A DNA stretch of 36,799 nucleotides from Bacteroidales bacterium (GTDB lineage Bacteria; Bacteroidota; Bacteroidia; Bacteroidales; P3). The position numbers and the translations under genes are program-made. Of the stretch, positions 22,743 through 31,823 are shown one piece after another; positions within the stretch are counted from its first letter, which is position 1; the number at the start of each line of letters is the position of its first letter. The stretch is from NCBI GenBank assembly GCA_017958525.1, contig JAGDCN010000024.1:1-36799 (forward strand), in the 5' to 3' direction. The notes beneath the pieces are model-generated. The model had not been told where the DNA came from. It made no database searches and saw only the letters and a list, made by a program, of their open reading frames with translations.

Positions 22743-25433
22743 CTATCTAATTAACACTACAGTACCCTTACGTATAATTTGGTCGAAAGGATAGGTTATT
22801 TTGTGGCAGGATATGAGGTAAGTATATACTCCTTGCGGGCATTTTTGTCCATTTTTGCCTGTTCCGTTCCACGGTTCTTCGGGGTTGTAGGACTCGAAAA
22901 CGAGGGCACCGTGGCGGTCGTAGATGAAGAGGTGGTAGCGTTGAACGTCGTTCATCTTGACCAGGAACGTGTTGTTGGTGCTCTCTTCTGGCGTAAAAGC
23001 GTTGGGCACCCAAATTGTGGTGTGGTCAACATAAACCGTAACTGTTGTGGTGTCGAAGCAGGCGTAGGGGTTGTAAGCCCAAAGCCGCACATTGATGGAA
23101 TCGACATCGTCGGGGACAATATACGATACTTCAGGCAGTTCTGAGGTGGCACCGTCGGGGAATTCCCAGCGTCGTGTTGTCGAATGCAGACTGTGGTCAG
23201 AGAAAACTGCCTCCATCTGTCCCAGCGAAACGGTGCGCGGTGTCACTTCGCCGACGGCTACAGGCATCGGCTCGACGGCGACAGTGACCGACTCGGAGTT
23301 GGTGCACACACCGTTGACGGCATTGACGGTATAGACAGTGGTGCTGGCAGGATTGACGATAATAAGGGCTCGGTGTTCCTGTCCGCCCAGCGTCGGGTCG
23401 GCCGGGTTTGCTGTCCAAGTGAAGCTTTCTGCCGTGGTGGTCACAGTCAGTTCGGCCTCTTCACCGCCGCACACGCCGCCTCCGTCGCCAAGGATGATGT
23501 CGGGAATGGTATCGACGGTGATAAGGATGGAGTCTTTGCCGTAGCATTCAGCACCAGCGGTTAGTCCGTAAAGGACGAACATCGTAGTCGTGTCGGGCAT
23601 ATAGGTGAAGGTGGATGTCGTCGCGAAGGTTTCGCCACCGTCCCACGAGTATTTGTACGACCCGTTGCCGCTCAGCGTTGTCGAGCTGCCCTCGCAGATG
23701 CGATCGGACGAAGCGGAGACGTGTGTCTCGGGCAGCGGCACAACGATGACGCGGATGGAATCGACGTCCTCCCATATCTGTCCGTTCCAAGTGATGTAGG
23801 AGTGAATGTAGTACATTGCTGACTCGGAGGGGGTCAGGTGGACGGTGTCGTTCTTAAGCTCGAAGGGGGTGGTTTCAGTGCCGCGGTACCATACGCAACT
23901 GTCGTTCATATCGGTGTATAGAAACCGCATATAGAGATCCAGCGGTTCGTTTGCGCAGATGATGGTGTCTTTGTATGGGTAAGCGAACTGGCGCCGTATT
24001 CCCACCAGCATCGTGTCGAAGCCGTAGTTGTAGCAAGAATCGTGTACATAGAGAGCCCAGCGGGAGTCGGGCGAAGTGGGTATGTTGATGGACTGGCCGT
24101 AGCGCATCTGACCGTTTTCCAAGTTTTTCCATTCTATGGCGCAGTTAGGCATACCGCCCTGTATGTCGGCCGTCAAGATGGTGCTGAAGGTCTCGCTGGT
24201 CAGTGTGTCGCGCGTGATAGTGCAGGTCATCGGCAGCACGTCAAGGATGTTGAATTGAACGGTGTCGGCCGGACAGGTCTCATAAGTGCGGAAACGGAAC
24301 ATAACTGATTCGGTGCCCTCTATTTCGCCGTCCTTATAAGGAAGGATGGTGTAGGTGGCGCGTGTTGTGTCGGCAGGGAAGTAGTAAACCGAGTTTTTCA
24401 TTTCAAAGTCGGTACCGTTGAGCGCTGTCGAAGTGGCGTCGTAGAAAACGTCTATAGGCGTTGGCACAGGCATAGCTTGAGGACGCTCCAGATTGATGAT
24501 GGCCATACAACCCTCGTACAAATCCGATGGATTCTGGGGATTGGATGGGTTGTCGAAGGTGAACGAGATGCCGTTTGAAGACAGACTGTTGGCTTCGAGG
24601 AACACGCAAGAGGGGAGGCTCTGGTCGCTGACATTGGCCACGCACATCTTCAGGTGATAGTTTTGGCACGGTATAACTGCAGCCTGTGCGGTCAAAACAA
24701 CAGTCATACCGTCAAGGCTTGAATTGAGAAACGTAGGGTGGGCAACAAAATACTGTGCGAAATTGAGGCAGCAGGGACTCTCACTGCCGTACGATTGGCC
24801 GCCGTTGATGGTACTGATGGTGATGGCTGTGTCGGTGCCGGGCACCAAGGCTATGTTTTTCTGGTTGTAGGTTCCTCCGTTGGGGTTGGGACCCTGGAGG
24901 AAGAACGCGAAAATGTCGTTAAACTCAGAGCATTCAAATCCATAATACTCTTCTGAGGCAAAAACAAAGCGGAACTTGATAGTGTCCGACTTGGGGATAA
25001 AGTCAAATTCCAATACACTTTGGTTGTTGACGCTGTAGGAGTTGCCCCAACTGTGGACAGTGTTGATCAGATCGGCATCAGAATAGATTGGACAGTTGTG
25101 CGTGGTGCCGCTACCGTTGGGAACGATATAGCTCATTGCGCTGGCCGACAGTATGATGCCCTCGCTCATACCCAGTGTTGTGGGGGTGTTGCCGGTTGTG
25201 AACTTGCCCACGCCGTTGCAGTTGATGCTTGTTGAACTGCCATTGAAACGAACATTGGAAATATCCACACCCTGTCCCAGCATCACGTTGCGCACCAGCG
25301 AATCGGGGGTCCATCCCGTCAGTGACGAACCCGGCGTAATCTGCAATTGGGCGTTTGCAACGCACGGCATCAGCAGTGCGAAAAACATCAAAACAATTGT
25401 AAAAGCGTTATGTTTGAAATTTTTTCCCATCAT
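22743..25433 (-). CDS. Large secreted T9SS substrate (choice-of-anchor L, PKD-like, gliding-type C-terminal domain)
   Basis: A protein of about 896 residues with a signal peptide ending near VANAQ. The N-terminal third is a choice-of-anchor L domain; its hallmark stretches FASEEYYGFECSEFNDIFAFF and NIALVPG are easy to read near residues 165-210. A middle region holds several beta-sandwich, PKD-like repeats (about 400-790) rich in paired cysteines. The last 90 residues, starting at WVPNAFTPEESTNNTF, are the gliding-motility-associated C-terminal domain (CHU_C type), the type B signal for type IX secretion; it ends in an RKGTVVLIR strand. The protein is thus exported to the cell surface, probably for adhesion. 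Three Met codons lie at the start (25442, 25433, 25430); a -7 box at 25456-25463 leaves little leader for the first, so I chose 25433. Confidence 0.92.
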   Translation of the reverse strand: MMGKNFKHNAFTIVLMFFALLMPCVANAQLQITPGSSLTGWTPDSLVRNVMLGQGVDISNVRFNGSSTSINCNGVGKFTTGNTPTTLGMSEGIILSASAMSYIVPNGSGTTHNCPIYSDADLINTVHSWGNSYSVNNQSVLEFDFIPKSDTIKFRFVFASEEYYGFECSEFNDIFAFFLQGPNPNGGTYNQKNIALVPGTDTAITISTINGGQSYGSESPCCLNFAQYFVAHPTFLNSSLDGMTVVLTAQAAVIPCQNYHLKMCVANVSDQSLPSCVFLEANSLSSNGISFTFDNPSNPQNPSDLYEGCMAIINLERPQAMPVPTPIDVFYDATSTALNGTDFEMKNSVYYFPADTTRATYTILPYKDGEIEGTESVMFRFRTYETCPADTVQFNILDVLPMTCTITRDTLTSETFSTILTADIQGGMPNCAIEWKNLENGQMRYGQSINIPTSPDSRWALYVHDSCYNYGFDTMLVGIRRQFAYPYKDTIICANEPLDLYMRFLYTDMNDSCVWYRGTETTPFELKNDTVHLTPSESAMYYIHSYITWNGQIWEDVDSIRVIVVPLPETHVSASSDRICEGSSTTLSGNGSYKYSWDGGETFATTSTFTYMPDTTTMFVLYGLTAGAECYGKDSILITVDTIPDIILGDGGGVCGGEEAELTVTTTAESFTWTANPADPTLGGQEHRALIIVNPASTTVYTVNAVNGVCTNSESVTVAVEPMPVAVGEVTPRTVSLGQMEAVFSDHSLHSTTRRWEFPDGATSELPEVSYIVPDDVDSINVRLWAYNPYACFDTTTVTVYVDHTTIWVPNAFTPEESTNNTFLVKMNDVQRYHLFIYDRHGALVFESYNPEEPWNGTGKNGQKCPQGVYTYLISCHKITYPFDQIIRKGTVVLIR

Positions 25434-25455
25434 AAATAGCATATTTTTGACGTTG

Positions 25456-25463
25456 CAAAGTTA
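25456..25463 (-). promoter_or_regulatory. Possible -7 box of the T9SS substrate gene
   Basis: TAACTTTG on the minus strand fits TAnnTTTG and lies 23-33 bp before the candidate start codons. No clear -33 TTTG is present. Confidence 0.45.
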
Positions 25464-26056
25464 CGAAATTAATTTGATTTCCATACAGACGATTATATTT
25501 TTTATTTTTTTTTATGTGCCCATAATGTGTCCACCTTCTTTTTTACTCAAACACCCACGCCTTCGTTTTTTGTTCAAACACCAACAGTTTTTTACTAATA
25601 CGCCTTCGTTTTAGTTTAAACACCCACGCCTTTTTTTGCAAAAGCACCTCCATTTTCAAGACGAAAAACAACCAATCGCAGACAGTCGGTGCCAGCGTAC
25701 CACTTGTGTGCTAAATGTTAATTTTATCTTTGAAATATTGAATCATTTTAACGTTTTCAATACAGTGATTATTAATATATTGCAAATGGGCTACAAATAT
25801 TCTCACCAGTTTTTGCCCATATTTTACTCTAATAAAATACTGACCAACATCTTATTATCTTCTATTGAAGTAGTATTTAGTAAGAATTTGATAAGAACTT
25901 TAGTAGAATTTGGTAAGAAGATGGTATCTGGAAAACAGGGCGTTATCAAGGGCAAAAATGGGCAAAAAAAGAGACGGAAATGTTAAATTTTAAGTTAAGA
26001 TTAATTTAACATTTCCACGAAATGGACAATCGCGTTGGGGGATGGCTTTTGCCGTT
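25464..26056. other. Long AT-rich non-coding region
   Basis: About 590 bp between the T9SS substrate promoter and the end of the PorE/OmpA-like gene. It contains degenerate direct repeats at 25530-25640 and one copy of a GGTGCCAGCGT motif at 25689-25699 that recurs in the tandem array at 26057-26117. A frame at 25636-25986 is open, but its composition looks non-coding and I left it out. Confidence 0.5.
25530..25640. repeat. Degenerate direct repeats, ACACCCACGCCTT type
   Basis: Units resembling TCAAACACCCACGCCTTCG followed by a T run start near 25547, 25574, 25595 and 25616, with a shorter relative at about 25530. Spacing is uneven (27, 21, 21 bp) and copies vary, so this is a decayed repeat rather than a CRISPR. 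Confidence 0.55.
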
Positions 26057-26117
26057 GCCGGGTGCCAGCGTGTCAGTGCCGGGTGCCAGCGTCGTGTGTC
26101 AGTGCCGGGTGTCAGTG
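26057..26117. repeat. GC-rich tandem repeat, GCCGGGTGCCAGCG type
   Basis: Two units beginning GCCGGGTGCCAGCGT and ending GTCAGT (26057-26077 and 26078-26103) are followed by a partial third, GCCGGGTGTCAGTG (26104-26117). The partial unit overlaps the stop codon of the PorE/OmpA-like gene. A single GGTGCCAGCGT lies 370 bp away. Confidence 0.7.
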
Positions 26118-27674
26118 TAAAAAGATGAAAGAGACTGTCTGCGACGACAGCGCGGTTTTGTTGCCGCTGCGGCTGTTGTCAAGAATGCTGTTGCCGTCGG
26201 GGTTGTTGCTGCTGTCGGATTCGCTGCTGTCAGGGTTGCTACTGTCAGCGGGTTTTGCGTCTGATGTGTTCAGGCGTTGCTTCGAAATGCCTTTGTTTGC
26301 AAGGTAGTCGGAGAGGGTTTTGAGGCGTGCGATGTTGAGCAGCTGGCAGAAGGTTTTGTCGTCGCTGAGATTGTAGGCCGATGTAACGGAGAGGCGAAGT
26401 TCTGGGTTTTCTGTGAGAAAGATAACCATACGGTCCGCAATCTTGCGCCCAGCGGGCGATAGCTCGGTGGCTACTGGCGACGGGAATAGGTCGGCATAGC
26501 TGTATGTGCTGTCGAGGATGAAGGCGTCGAGGACGATGTTGTAGCGCTCATTGATGTAGAGCAGGTCTTCCTTGCTGCGGTCGAAGAGGATCGGCTGTGT
26601 CCAACTGAAATGGTCGGTTGCACGGCAGGTCACCTCGTATTCTTCGCCGGGTTGGACGAAAAATATGAAGCGCCCCTGGGCATCGGTTTTGACATAGTTT
26701 TGGTAGTTGTCGCGGGTTTTGTAGGTCACCGTTGCACCTTCCAGGATGTTGCCGCTGACGTCGCTGACGTTGCCGCTGACGCGTATGCAGTCGAGTCGGC
26801 CGCGGAATGCGATGATGCGGTCGGCACCGGCCAGGGCGTCGCGCTCAATCCACCATCCGCTACCTTGTCCGTCGAAGGTGAATCCGAAGTCGTCGTATGT
26901 CGAACAAAACGGAGCTTCGAGGCTTTGGACGGCACTGCGCCCGATGGGGTACATAACCACTGTGTCGCCCGTTTGTTCAAGTGCTACGAGGCGTGTGGCG
27001 TAGAGGTCGCTGCCACCATAGGTGTCGTTGCGGCCGGAGGACGAGAAGACAAGAAAATCACCGTAAATGGCGGGCATTGTTTCGTTGCCTTCGCTGTTAA
27101 TGCGGTGCCCCAGGTTTTGCGGGTACTGCCATTGACCGTTGTGCCATTCGCTGTACCATAGGTCGCGTTGGCCGAATCCGATTGGACAATCGGAGGCGAA
27201 GACCATTGCACGCCCGTCGGCAGAGAAAACCGGATGCTCGACAGTGTATGAAAAACCGTAGGGTTTCACGCGACGGGTGTCGTATTTGCCAGGTTTTTTT
27301 TCATAATATTCATATAGGAAACAATCTCCCTTTTTGTCTTTTTTGGTAAAGTAGAGCACACCTGTAGAAGGGTGACGGACGGCATAGGTCATCTGTTGGT
27401 CGATGGCGGTCAGGGCTGTATCGATTTCGGGATAGCCGAGTTGGCCGTTGTTGATGCTGACAGCGAAAAGCATATCGTTGGACAAGAAGTGCAGTTTGTT
27501 GTCGAGAAAGCAGATGTCGTCAATCTTTGCCGGCAGTTGAGCGGATGTCTGCAGATTGGAGATTTGTAGCGAGAGATTCTTGCCGCGCGGATTGTCAACC
27601 TGCGCTGATGCTGCCAGTGCGACAAGCAGCATCAAGAAAAGCGAATATGTTTTTTTCGGTTTCACAATTGTCAA
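26112..27674 (-). CDS. PorE/OmpA-like exported protein with PD40 propeller and truncated OmpA domain
   Basis: The 520-residue protein has a signal peptide (about 1-25, ending ASAQ), a beta-propeller of WD40-like PD40 repeats (about 45-290; examples HPVFSADGRAMVFAS and MPAIYGDFLVFSSSG), a carboxypeptidase-regulatory-like beta sandwich (about 296-370) and the first part of an OmpA-like peptidoglycan-binding domain (about 395-470, to YLANKGISKQRLN). This order matches PorE of the type IX secretion system, minus the TPR part. The OmpA domain stops where a GYG motif would follow and is replaced by a Ser/Asn/Asp-rich tail (about 471-510). The start is TTG 27674 or GTG 27665; no ATG is available. 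It lies 14 bp after lon. Confidence 0.8.
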   Translation of the reverse strand: MTIVKPKKTYSLFLMLLVALAASAQVDNPRGKNLSLQISNLQTSAQLPAKIDDICFLDNKLHFLSNDMLFAVSINNGQLGYPEIDTALTAIDQQMTYAVRHPSTGVLYFTKKDKKGDCFLYEYYEKKPGKYDTRRVKPYGFSYTVEHPVFSADGRAMVFASDCPIGFGQRDLWYSEWHNGQWQYPQNLGHRINSEGNETMPAIYGDFLVFSSSGRNDTYGGSDLYATRLVALEQTGDTVVMYPIGRSAVQSLEAPFCSTYDDFGFTFDGQGSGWWIERDALAGADRIIAFRGRLDCIRVSGNVSDVSGNILEGATVTYKTRDNYQNYVKTDAQGRFIFFVQPGEEYEVTCRATDHFSWTQPILFDRSKEDLLYINERYNIVLDAFILDSTYSYADLFPSPVATELSPAGRKIADRMVIFLTENPELRLSVTSAYNLSDDKTFCQLLNIARLKTLSDYLANKGISKQRLNTSDAKPADSSNPDSSESDSSNNPDGNSILDNSRSGNKTALSSQTVSFIFLH

Positions 27675-27688
27675 AATTCAATATTCAA
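27661..27688 (-). repeat. Degenerate 7-bp repeats between lon and the PorE/OmpA-like gene
   Basis: On the plus strand TCAA recurs every 7 bp (71-74, 78-81 and 85-88 of 27600), within heptads TTGTCAA, AATTCAA, TATTCAA. They fill the whole 14-bp gap and reach into the start codon region, as in the array before ftsK. Confidence 0.45.
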
Positions 27689-30130
27689 CTAAATCAGCAC
27701 CAAAGGCAGCACCTGCGACATATCGGTGATGTAATGGAAAGTGAGTCCTGCAAGGTACTGTTGGGTGATGTCCTCAACATCGCGACGGTTGTCGTTGCAG
27801 AGCACGATGTCGGTGATTCCGGCACGTTTTGCAGCCAGTATTTTTTCGCGTATGCCGCCCACGGGGGTTACGGCACCACGCAGTGTGATTTCGCCTGTCA
27901 TTGCAAAGTCGGCGCGAACCTTGCGTCCTGTAAAAGCGCTGACCATAGCAGTAAATATTGTGATGCCCGCCGAGGGCCCGTCCTTGGGTGTTGCCCCTTC
28001 TGGAACGTGGATATGGATGTTGCTGTTTTCCAGCTTTTCATCGTCGATGTTGAGCGAGGTGGCATTGGCTTTGATGTATTCGAATGCCCGTGTTGCCGAC
28101 TCTTTCATCACATCGCCCAGGTTGCCGGTCATTGTCAGCGTGCCTTTGCCCTTGGAGGTGCAGGCTTCGATGAAGAGTATGGTTCCGCCCACCTGTGTCC
28201 ACGCCAGTCCTGTAACCACGGCTACGCGAGGTTCGTCAACGCGTCGCTCGTCCTGATGGAGCGGGAGCCCCAGCACGGGCCGCAACTCGTTGATGCCGAT
28301 TCGTTTAGGAGCCTCTTCGCCCGATGCGACTTTCACGGCGCGGTTGCGTATCACTTTGGCAATGGTCTTTTCGAGTTGTCGCACACCGGATTCACGAGTG
28401 TAGTCCTCAATCATTTTGCGCAGCACTTCGGCGGTGAAAGTGAATGAGTTGCGCTTAAAACCGTTCTCTGTAAGCTGGCGCGGCACGAGATATTGTTTTG
28501 CGATTTGCAGTTTTTCTTCCATTATGTAGCCTGGCACTTCGATGATTTCCATACGGTCGAGTAGGGCGGGGTGGATGCCGGCGGTGCTGTTGGCAGTGGC
28601 AATGAAAAGGACGTTGGAAAGGTCGTAGTCTATGTCAAGGTAGTTGTCGTGGAAAGCCAGGTTTTGTTCAGGGTCGAGTACTTCGAGCAGTGCAGCCATC
28701 GGGTCGCCGCTGAAATTGTTGGTTTGCACCTTGTCGATTTCGTCGAGGACGAAAACGGGGTTGCTGACGCCGGCTTTAATCATACCGCTGATGATGCGGC
28801 CAGGCATCGAACCTACGTATGTGCGGCGATGTCCGCGTATTTCGGCTTCGTCGTGCACACCGCCAAGAGCCACGCGCACATAGTTGCGACCCAGTGCAGA
28901 AGCTATGGACTTGCCGAGCGAGGTTTTGCCTGTGCCGGGTGCACCCACCAGACAAAGGACTGGCGATTTGCGCTGTTCGGTGAGGTTGAGGACGGCCATC
29001 ATTTCCAGAATGCGTTCCTTTACTTTTTCCAGACCGAAGTGGTTGCTGTCGAGCCTTTTCCGCGCTTTATGCATATCGGTGTTGAATGAACCTCTATAGT
29101 TCCAGGGCAGGTCGAGCATTAAATTCAGGTAGTTGAGCTGCACGCTGTAGTCGGGTGATGCCGAATTGGTGCGCAACAGTTTGTCCATTTCGTGGTTGAA
29201 ATGTTCGGCGACTTCGTCGGACCATAGCATTTTTGATGCTCGTTCGCGCAAATGTGCCACTTCGGCCTCGTTGGAGGCCCCACCCAGTTCTTCCTGTATG
29301 ATGTGCATCTGCTGGTTGAGGAAATATTCGCGCTGCTGCTTGTCCATCGACACACGTGTTTTCTCTTGTATTTCGTGTCGTAGATCCTCCATAGCCGACA
29401 GACCTTGGATGTGTCTAATCAAGGCTACTATGCGGTCGGCAAAGGTTGGCGCTTCGAGAAGCTTTTGTTTGGAGGCTACATCGATGTCGATATGCGAGGC
29501 GATAAAGTTGACGAGCATTCTCGGTCCGCGTATCTCCTTGAGTGTCTTGATGGTGATGTCGCTTGGATTGGCTGATTTGAGGTATGAAATATAGCGTCGG
29601 GATAGTATTTTGACAGATTCGCGATCCTCTTTTGAGAAGGTTTCTATCAGGTCGGCGGTCGCGGCGGCTTGCTTTTCGCCCATCAGGAATGGCTTGACAC
29701 TTACTATTTCGCCCAGTCGGAAGCAGCAACTGCCGCGCAATATGGCAATCACGTCGCTGTTGGGCATATCGATGACTTTGACCACCTGAGCCAGGCATCC
29801 AATGTCGTAGAGGTCGCTTCGTGCAGGTATGTCGGAATAGTCGTTGCGTTGTGTTACCACGCCGATGTATTCGCCCGATCCTGCTACTTTTCGCAAAAGT
29901 CGGAGCGACATATCTCTGGCAATATTTATGGGAGTTATAGTGCCGGGAAACAGTACGTTGCCCGTCATAGGCAGAATGGGTATGATGTCGGGACAACTGG
30001 GGTCTGTTTCGAAAAGAAACTCCTCCATATTGGTCCCGTCGGCCATAGGCAGTACCTCAATCATCGCAGAGCTCGTGTCAGATCCCCCCATTACGTCATT
30101 AAAAAGTTCGTCAATATATTCGTTCTTCAT
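27689..30130 (-). CDS. lon: ATP-dependent protease Lon
   Basis: Lon is the cytoplasmic AAA+ serine-lysine protease that removes misfolded and regulatory proteins. The 813-residue product has the N-terminal substrate domain (about 45-250), a coiled helical bundle, the ATPase with Walker A GAPGTGKT (396-403), LGGVHDEAEIRGHRRTYVG sensor region and VLDEIDK Walker B (461-467), then the protease with catalytic S720 in KDGPSAG and K763 in GGIREK. Length and order match bacterial LonA. ATG start at 30130. The gene for a PorE/OmpA-like protein follows by 14 bp, and rpmE2 with its terminator lies upstream. Confidence 0.98.
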   Translation of the reverse strand: MKNEYIDELFNDVMGGSDTSSAMIEVLPMADGTNMEEFLFETDPSCPDIIPILPMTGNVLFPGTITPINIARDMSLRLLRKVAGSGEYIGVVTQRNDYSDIPARSDLYDIGCLAQVVKVIDMPNSDVIAILRGSCCFRLGEIVSVKPFLMGEKQAAATADLIETFSKEDRESVKILSRRYISYLKSANPSDITIKTLKEIRGPRMLVNFIASHIDIDVASKQKLLEAPTFADRIVALIRHIQGLSAMEDLRHEIQEKTRVSMDKQQREYFLNQQMHIIQEELGGASNEAEVAHLRERASKMLWSDEVAEHFNHEMDKLLRTNSASPDYSVQLNYLNLMLDLPWNYRGSFNTDMHKARKRLDSNHFGLEKVKERILEMMAVLNLTEQRKSPVLCLVGAPGTGKTSLGKSIASALGRNYVRVALGGVHDEAEIRGHRRTYVGSMPGRIISGMIKAGVSNPVFVLDEIDKVQTNNFSGDPMAALLEVLDPEQNLAFHDNYLDIDYDLSNVLFIATANSTAGIHPALLDRMEIIEVPGYIMEEKLQIAKQYLVPRQLTENGFKRNSFTFTAEVLRKMIEDYTRESGVRQLEKTIAKVIRNRAVKVASGEEAPKRIGINELRPVLGLPLHQDERRVDEPRVAVVTGLAWTQVGGTILFIEACTSKGKGTLTMTGNLGDVMKESATRAFEYIKANATSLNIDDEKLENSNIHIHVPEGATPKDGPSAGITIFTAMVSAFTGRKVRADFAMTGEITLRGAVTPVGGIREKILAAKRAGITDIVLCNDNRRDVEDITQQYLAGLTFHYITDMSQVLPLVLI

Positions 30131-30232
30131 AAGTGTTTATTTCCGTTATAAAATATTCGGGCATATACAGGATTTCCCGAAACAATGTCATTTTACGCAT
30201 AACGATGGCAAAAGTTTCGTTGTGGCATAAAA

Positions 30233-30259
30233 AAAAAGCTCTTGCGTGAAGAGCTTTTT
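30233..30259 (-). terminator. Terminator of rpmE2
   Basis: An 11-bp stem AAAAAGCTCTT / AAGAGCTTTTT (30233-30243 and 30249-30259) with loop GCGTG. On the minus strand a run of T follows. Confidence 0.85.
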
Positions 30260-30302
30260 CCTAACATTTAACCTAAAACAAACTACTTATTTTACTACAA
30301 TT

Positions 30303-30560
30303 TTATTTCTTGTTGTATCTTTTGTACTTGCTCATAAATTTATCAACGCGTCCAGCGGTGTCAACAAGTTTCAACTTACCGGTGAAGTACGGGTGTGAGG
30401 TGTTCGAGATTTCCAACTTGACGACATCATATTCATTACCGTCGGTGTAAACGACTTTCTCTTTGGTGTTGGCACAACTTTTGGTGAGTATCATAGTGTC
30501 GTTCGACATATCTTTGAACACGACCAGTCTGTAATTCGATGGGTGGATTCCTTTTTTCAT
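30303..30560 (-). CDS. rpmE2: Ribosomal protein L31, type B
   Basis: An 85-residue ribosomal protein of the 50S subunit. MKKGIHPSNYRLVVFKD at the N-terminus, and SNTSHPYFTGK near residue 52 are typical of type B L31, which lacks the zinc-binding cysteines of type A; only one cysteine (C29) is present. Length is normal. It has its own strong promoter (30650-30680) and terminator (30233-30259), so it is a single-gene unit. Confidence 0.97.
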   Translation of the reverse strand: MKKGIHPSNYRLVVFKDMSNDTMILTKSCANTKEKVVYTDGNEYDVVKLEISNTSHPYFTGKLKLVDTAGRVDKFMSKYKRYNKK

Positions 30561-30649
30561 CTTTAGTGAATTTTTGCCGTTTTAAACAGTGGTTTTTTAA
30601 ACGATTGTTATAATAAAATGATTATTTTTTTTTTTCTGATTTGAGGGTG

Positions 30650-30680
30650 CAAAAGTATATTTATTTTTGGAATTGGCAAA
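30650..30680 (-). promoter_or_regulatory. Promoter of rpmE2
   Basis: On the minus strand TTTG (30677-30680) and TACTTTTG (30650-30657) are 19 bp apart, both exact. The -7 box continues GCACCC, the same extension seen at the tRNA-Pro gene. It lies about 90 bp before the start codon, so the transcript has a long leader. Confidence 0.8.
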
Positions 30681-30790
30681 ATTTTTTTTAAAAATACGTA
30701 GCAATAATGTTTTATGTCGCTGATATATAGCGATTATGTAAATTAATATTTTTGTTGTATTGTGTTGGCTATGCCTTCAGACCCGAACTG

Positions 30791-30826
30791 TTTTTGAAGA
30801 TTAATTCCGAAAATTGACTTCAAAAA
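30791..30826 (-). terminator. Possible terminator of the YD-repeat protein gene
   Basis: TTTTTGAAG (30791-30799) pairs with CTTCAAAAA (30818-30826) just after the stop codon, with an 18-nt loop. No T run follows on the minus strand beyond the stem, so support is modest. Confidence 0.35.
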
Positions 30827-30830
30827 AACT

Positions 30831-31589
30831 TTATTCGTAGTAGGTGATTTGCCTGGTTATGACTTCATAAAGAAAGCCGTCGGTGGGTGTGACGTGATAG
30901 ACGTAGGCCTGAATCCAGTTGCCCTGCTCGTCATAATAATATGTATAAAGGAATGCTTGGCGCAGTGTGGTCAGATAATATGAGCATCGTTCGGCGAGGA
31001 AGCCTTCGGTGTCGTAGCGCATTTTGTCGGTGCCGCGGTAGATGCTGCGTTCACCTTCGGTAAAGGTGGCCAACGAGCGCATACCAGCATTGTTATACTC
31101 ATATTTTGTCGAAGCCACTTCTTTGCCTGATTCGTCTAAGGTGGTTACCTGCTGGAGTACGTTTTTCTTGTCGAAATAATAGATTGTGCGCGTTTCGAGC
31201 GAATCGGCAATACCAAACATTTCTGCGGATATGGTGTTGTTTTTCTTGTCGTAATTATAGGTTGTCTGCGATAAGAGCTCGCTGTAGGGCTCGTGTGTGC
31301 GGATGTCTTTGACAAGCCTGTTTTTCTTGTCATAGGTGTAGCTGACAATGATGACAGGGTTGCCCAGCGTGTCATAGTAGGTGTTTTGAGTGAAATAGCC
31401 CTCTCGGTTGAAGTTGTTGCGAACAGGTTGCCCGACAACGCGTCCCTGAGGGGTTCGTATGGTTGTGAGCACGGATTTTACATTGCCTTTCAGATGCTCC
31501 TCGTCGCGGTCAACTCCGAAATGCTGGGCTTTTGCCGCAAAGCCCATTGACAGCAACAATGCAGTAAGTATCAGTATTCTCGCTCTCAT
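30831..31589 (-). CDS. Exported YD-repeat (RHS-like) protein
   Basis: A 252-residue protein with a signal peptide (MRARILILTALLLSMGFAAKAQ). The mature part is a row of short beta units ending in tyrosine-rich pairs followed by D and G/N/K residues (YTYDKKN, YNYDKKN, YYFDKKN, YEYNNAG, YYYDEQGN), the YD-repeat pattern of RHS-like folds but without a toxin tail. It is probably a periplasmic or surface protein; its role is unknown. An upstream Met would add 11 non-signal residues, so I chose 31589. A -7 box TATCTTTG lies at 31612-31619. It diverges from the thioredoxin-like gene. Confidence 0.8.
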   Translation of the reverse strand: MRARILILTALLLSMGFAAKAQHFGVDRDEEHLKGNVKSVLTTIRTPQGRVVGQPVRNNFNREGYFTQNTYYDTLGNPVIIVSYTYDKKNRLVKDIRTHEPYSELLSQTTYNYDKKNNTISAEMFGIADSLETRTIYYFDKKNVLQQVTTLDESGKEVASTKYEYNNAGMRSLATFTEGERSIYRGTDKMRYDTEGFLAERCSYYLTTLRQAFLYTYYYDEQGNWIQAYVYHVTPTDGFLYEVITRQITYYE

Positions 31590-31611
31590 ATTATGATGTG
31601 TTTTTAAAATG

Positions 31612-31619
31612 CAAAGATA
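31612..31619 (-). promoter_or_regulatory. Possible -7 box of the YD-repeat protein gene
   Basis: TATCTTTG on the minus strand fits TAnnTTTG, 23 bp before the start codon at 31589. The gap to the divergent gene holds no coding sequence. Confidence 0.45.
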
Positions 31620-31823
31620 CACATTATTTTTGAAAAGCCATTTTTTTTCTCAAAAGTTTTTGGCGGAGAAACTCATTGCATCCCAACCCGACGGAGGGAC
31701 GGTGATGTGGAAGCAAAAGGATTGTATAGACGTGACACATTGATCTGCCCTCATAAAGCCGATTCGCTGCAAGTTGATTTGTTTTGGCAGAATAGGCGTC
31801 GATTTCGTGAACAAAAAGTTTTT

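Noticed and set aside
25547..25640. Possible CRISPR array
   Set aside because: Units differ from each other, spacing is irregular (27, 21, 21 bp) and there are no spacer-like unique stretches or cas genes.
25636..25986. Open frame of 116 codons in the long intergenic gap
   Set aside because: It lies in AT-rich, repeat-bearing DNA, has no recognisable domain, start context or neighbour support, and its composition resembles the flanking non-coding sequence.
27527..28447. Long plus-strand frame over lon and the PorE/OmpA-like gene
   Set aside because: It crosses the boundary of two well-supported minus-strand genes and shows no domain.
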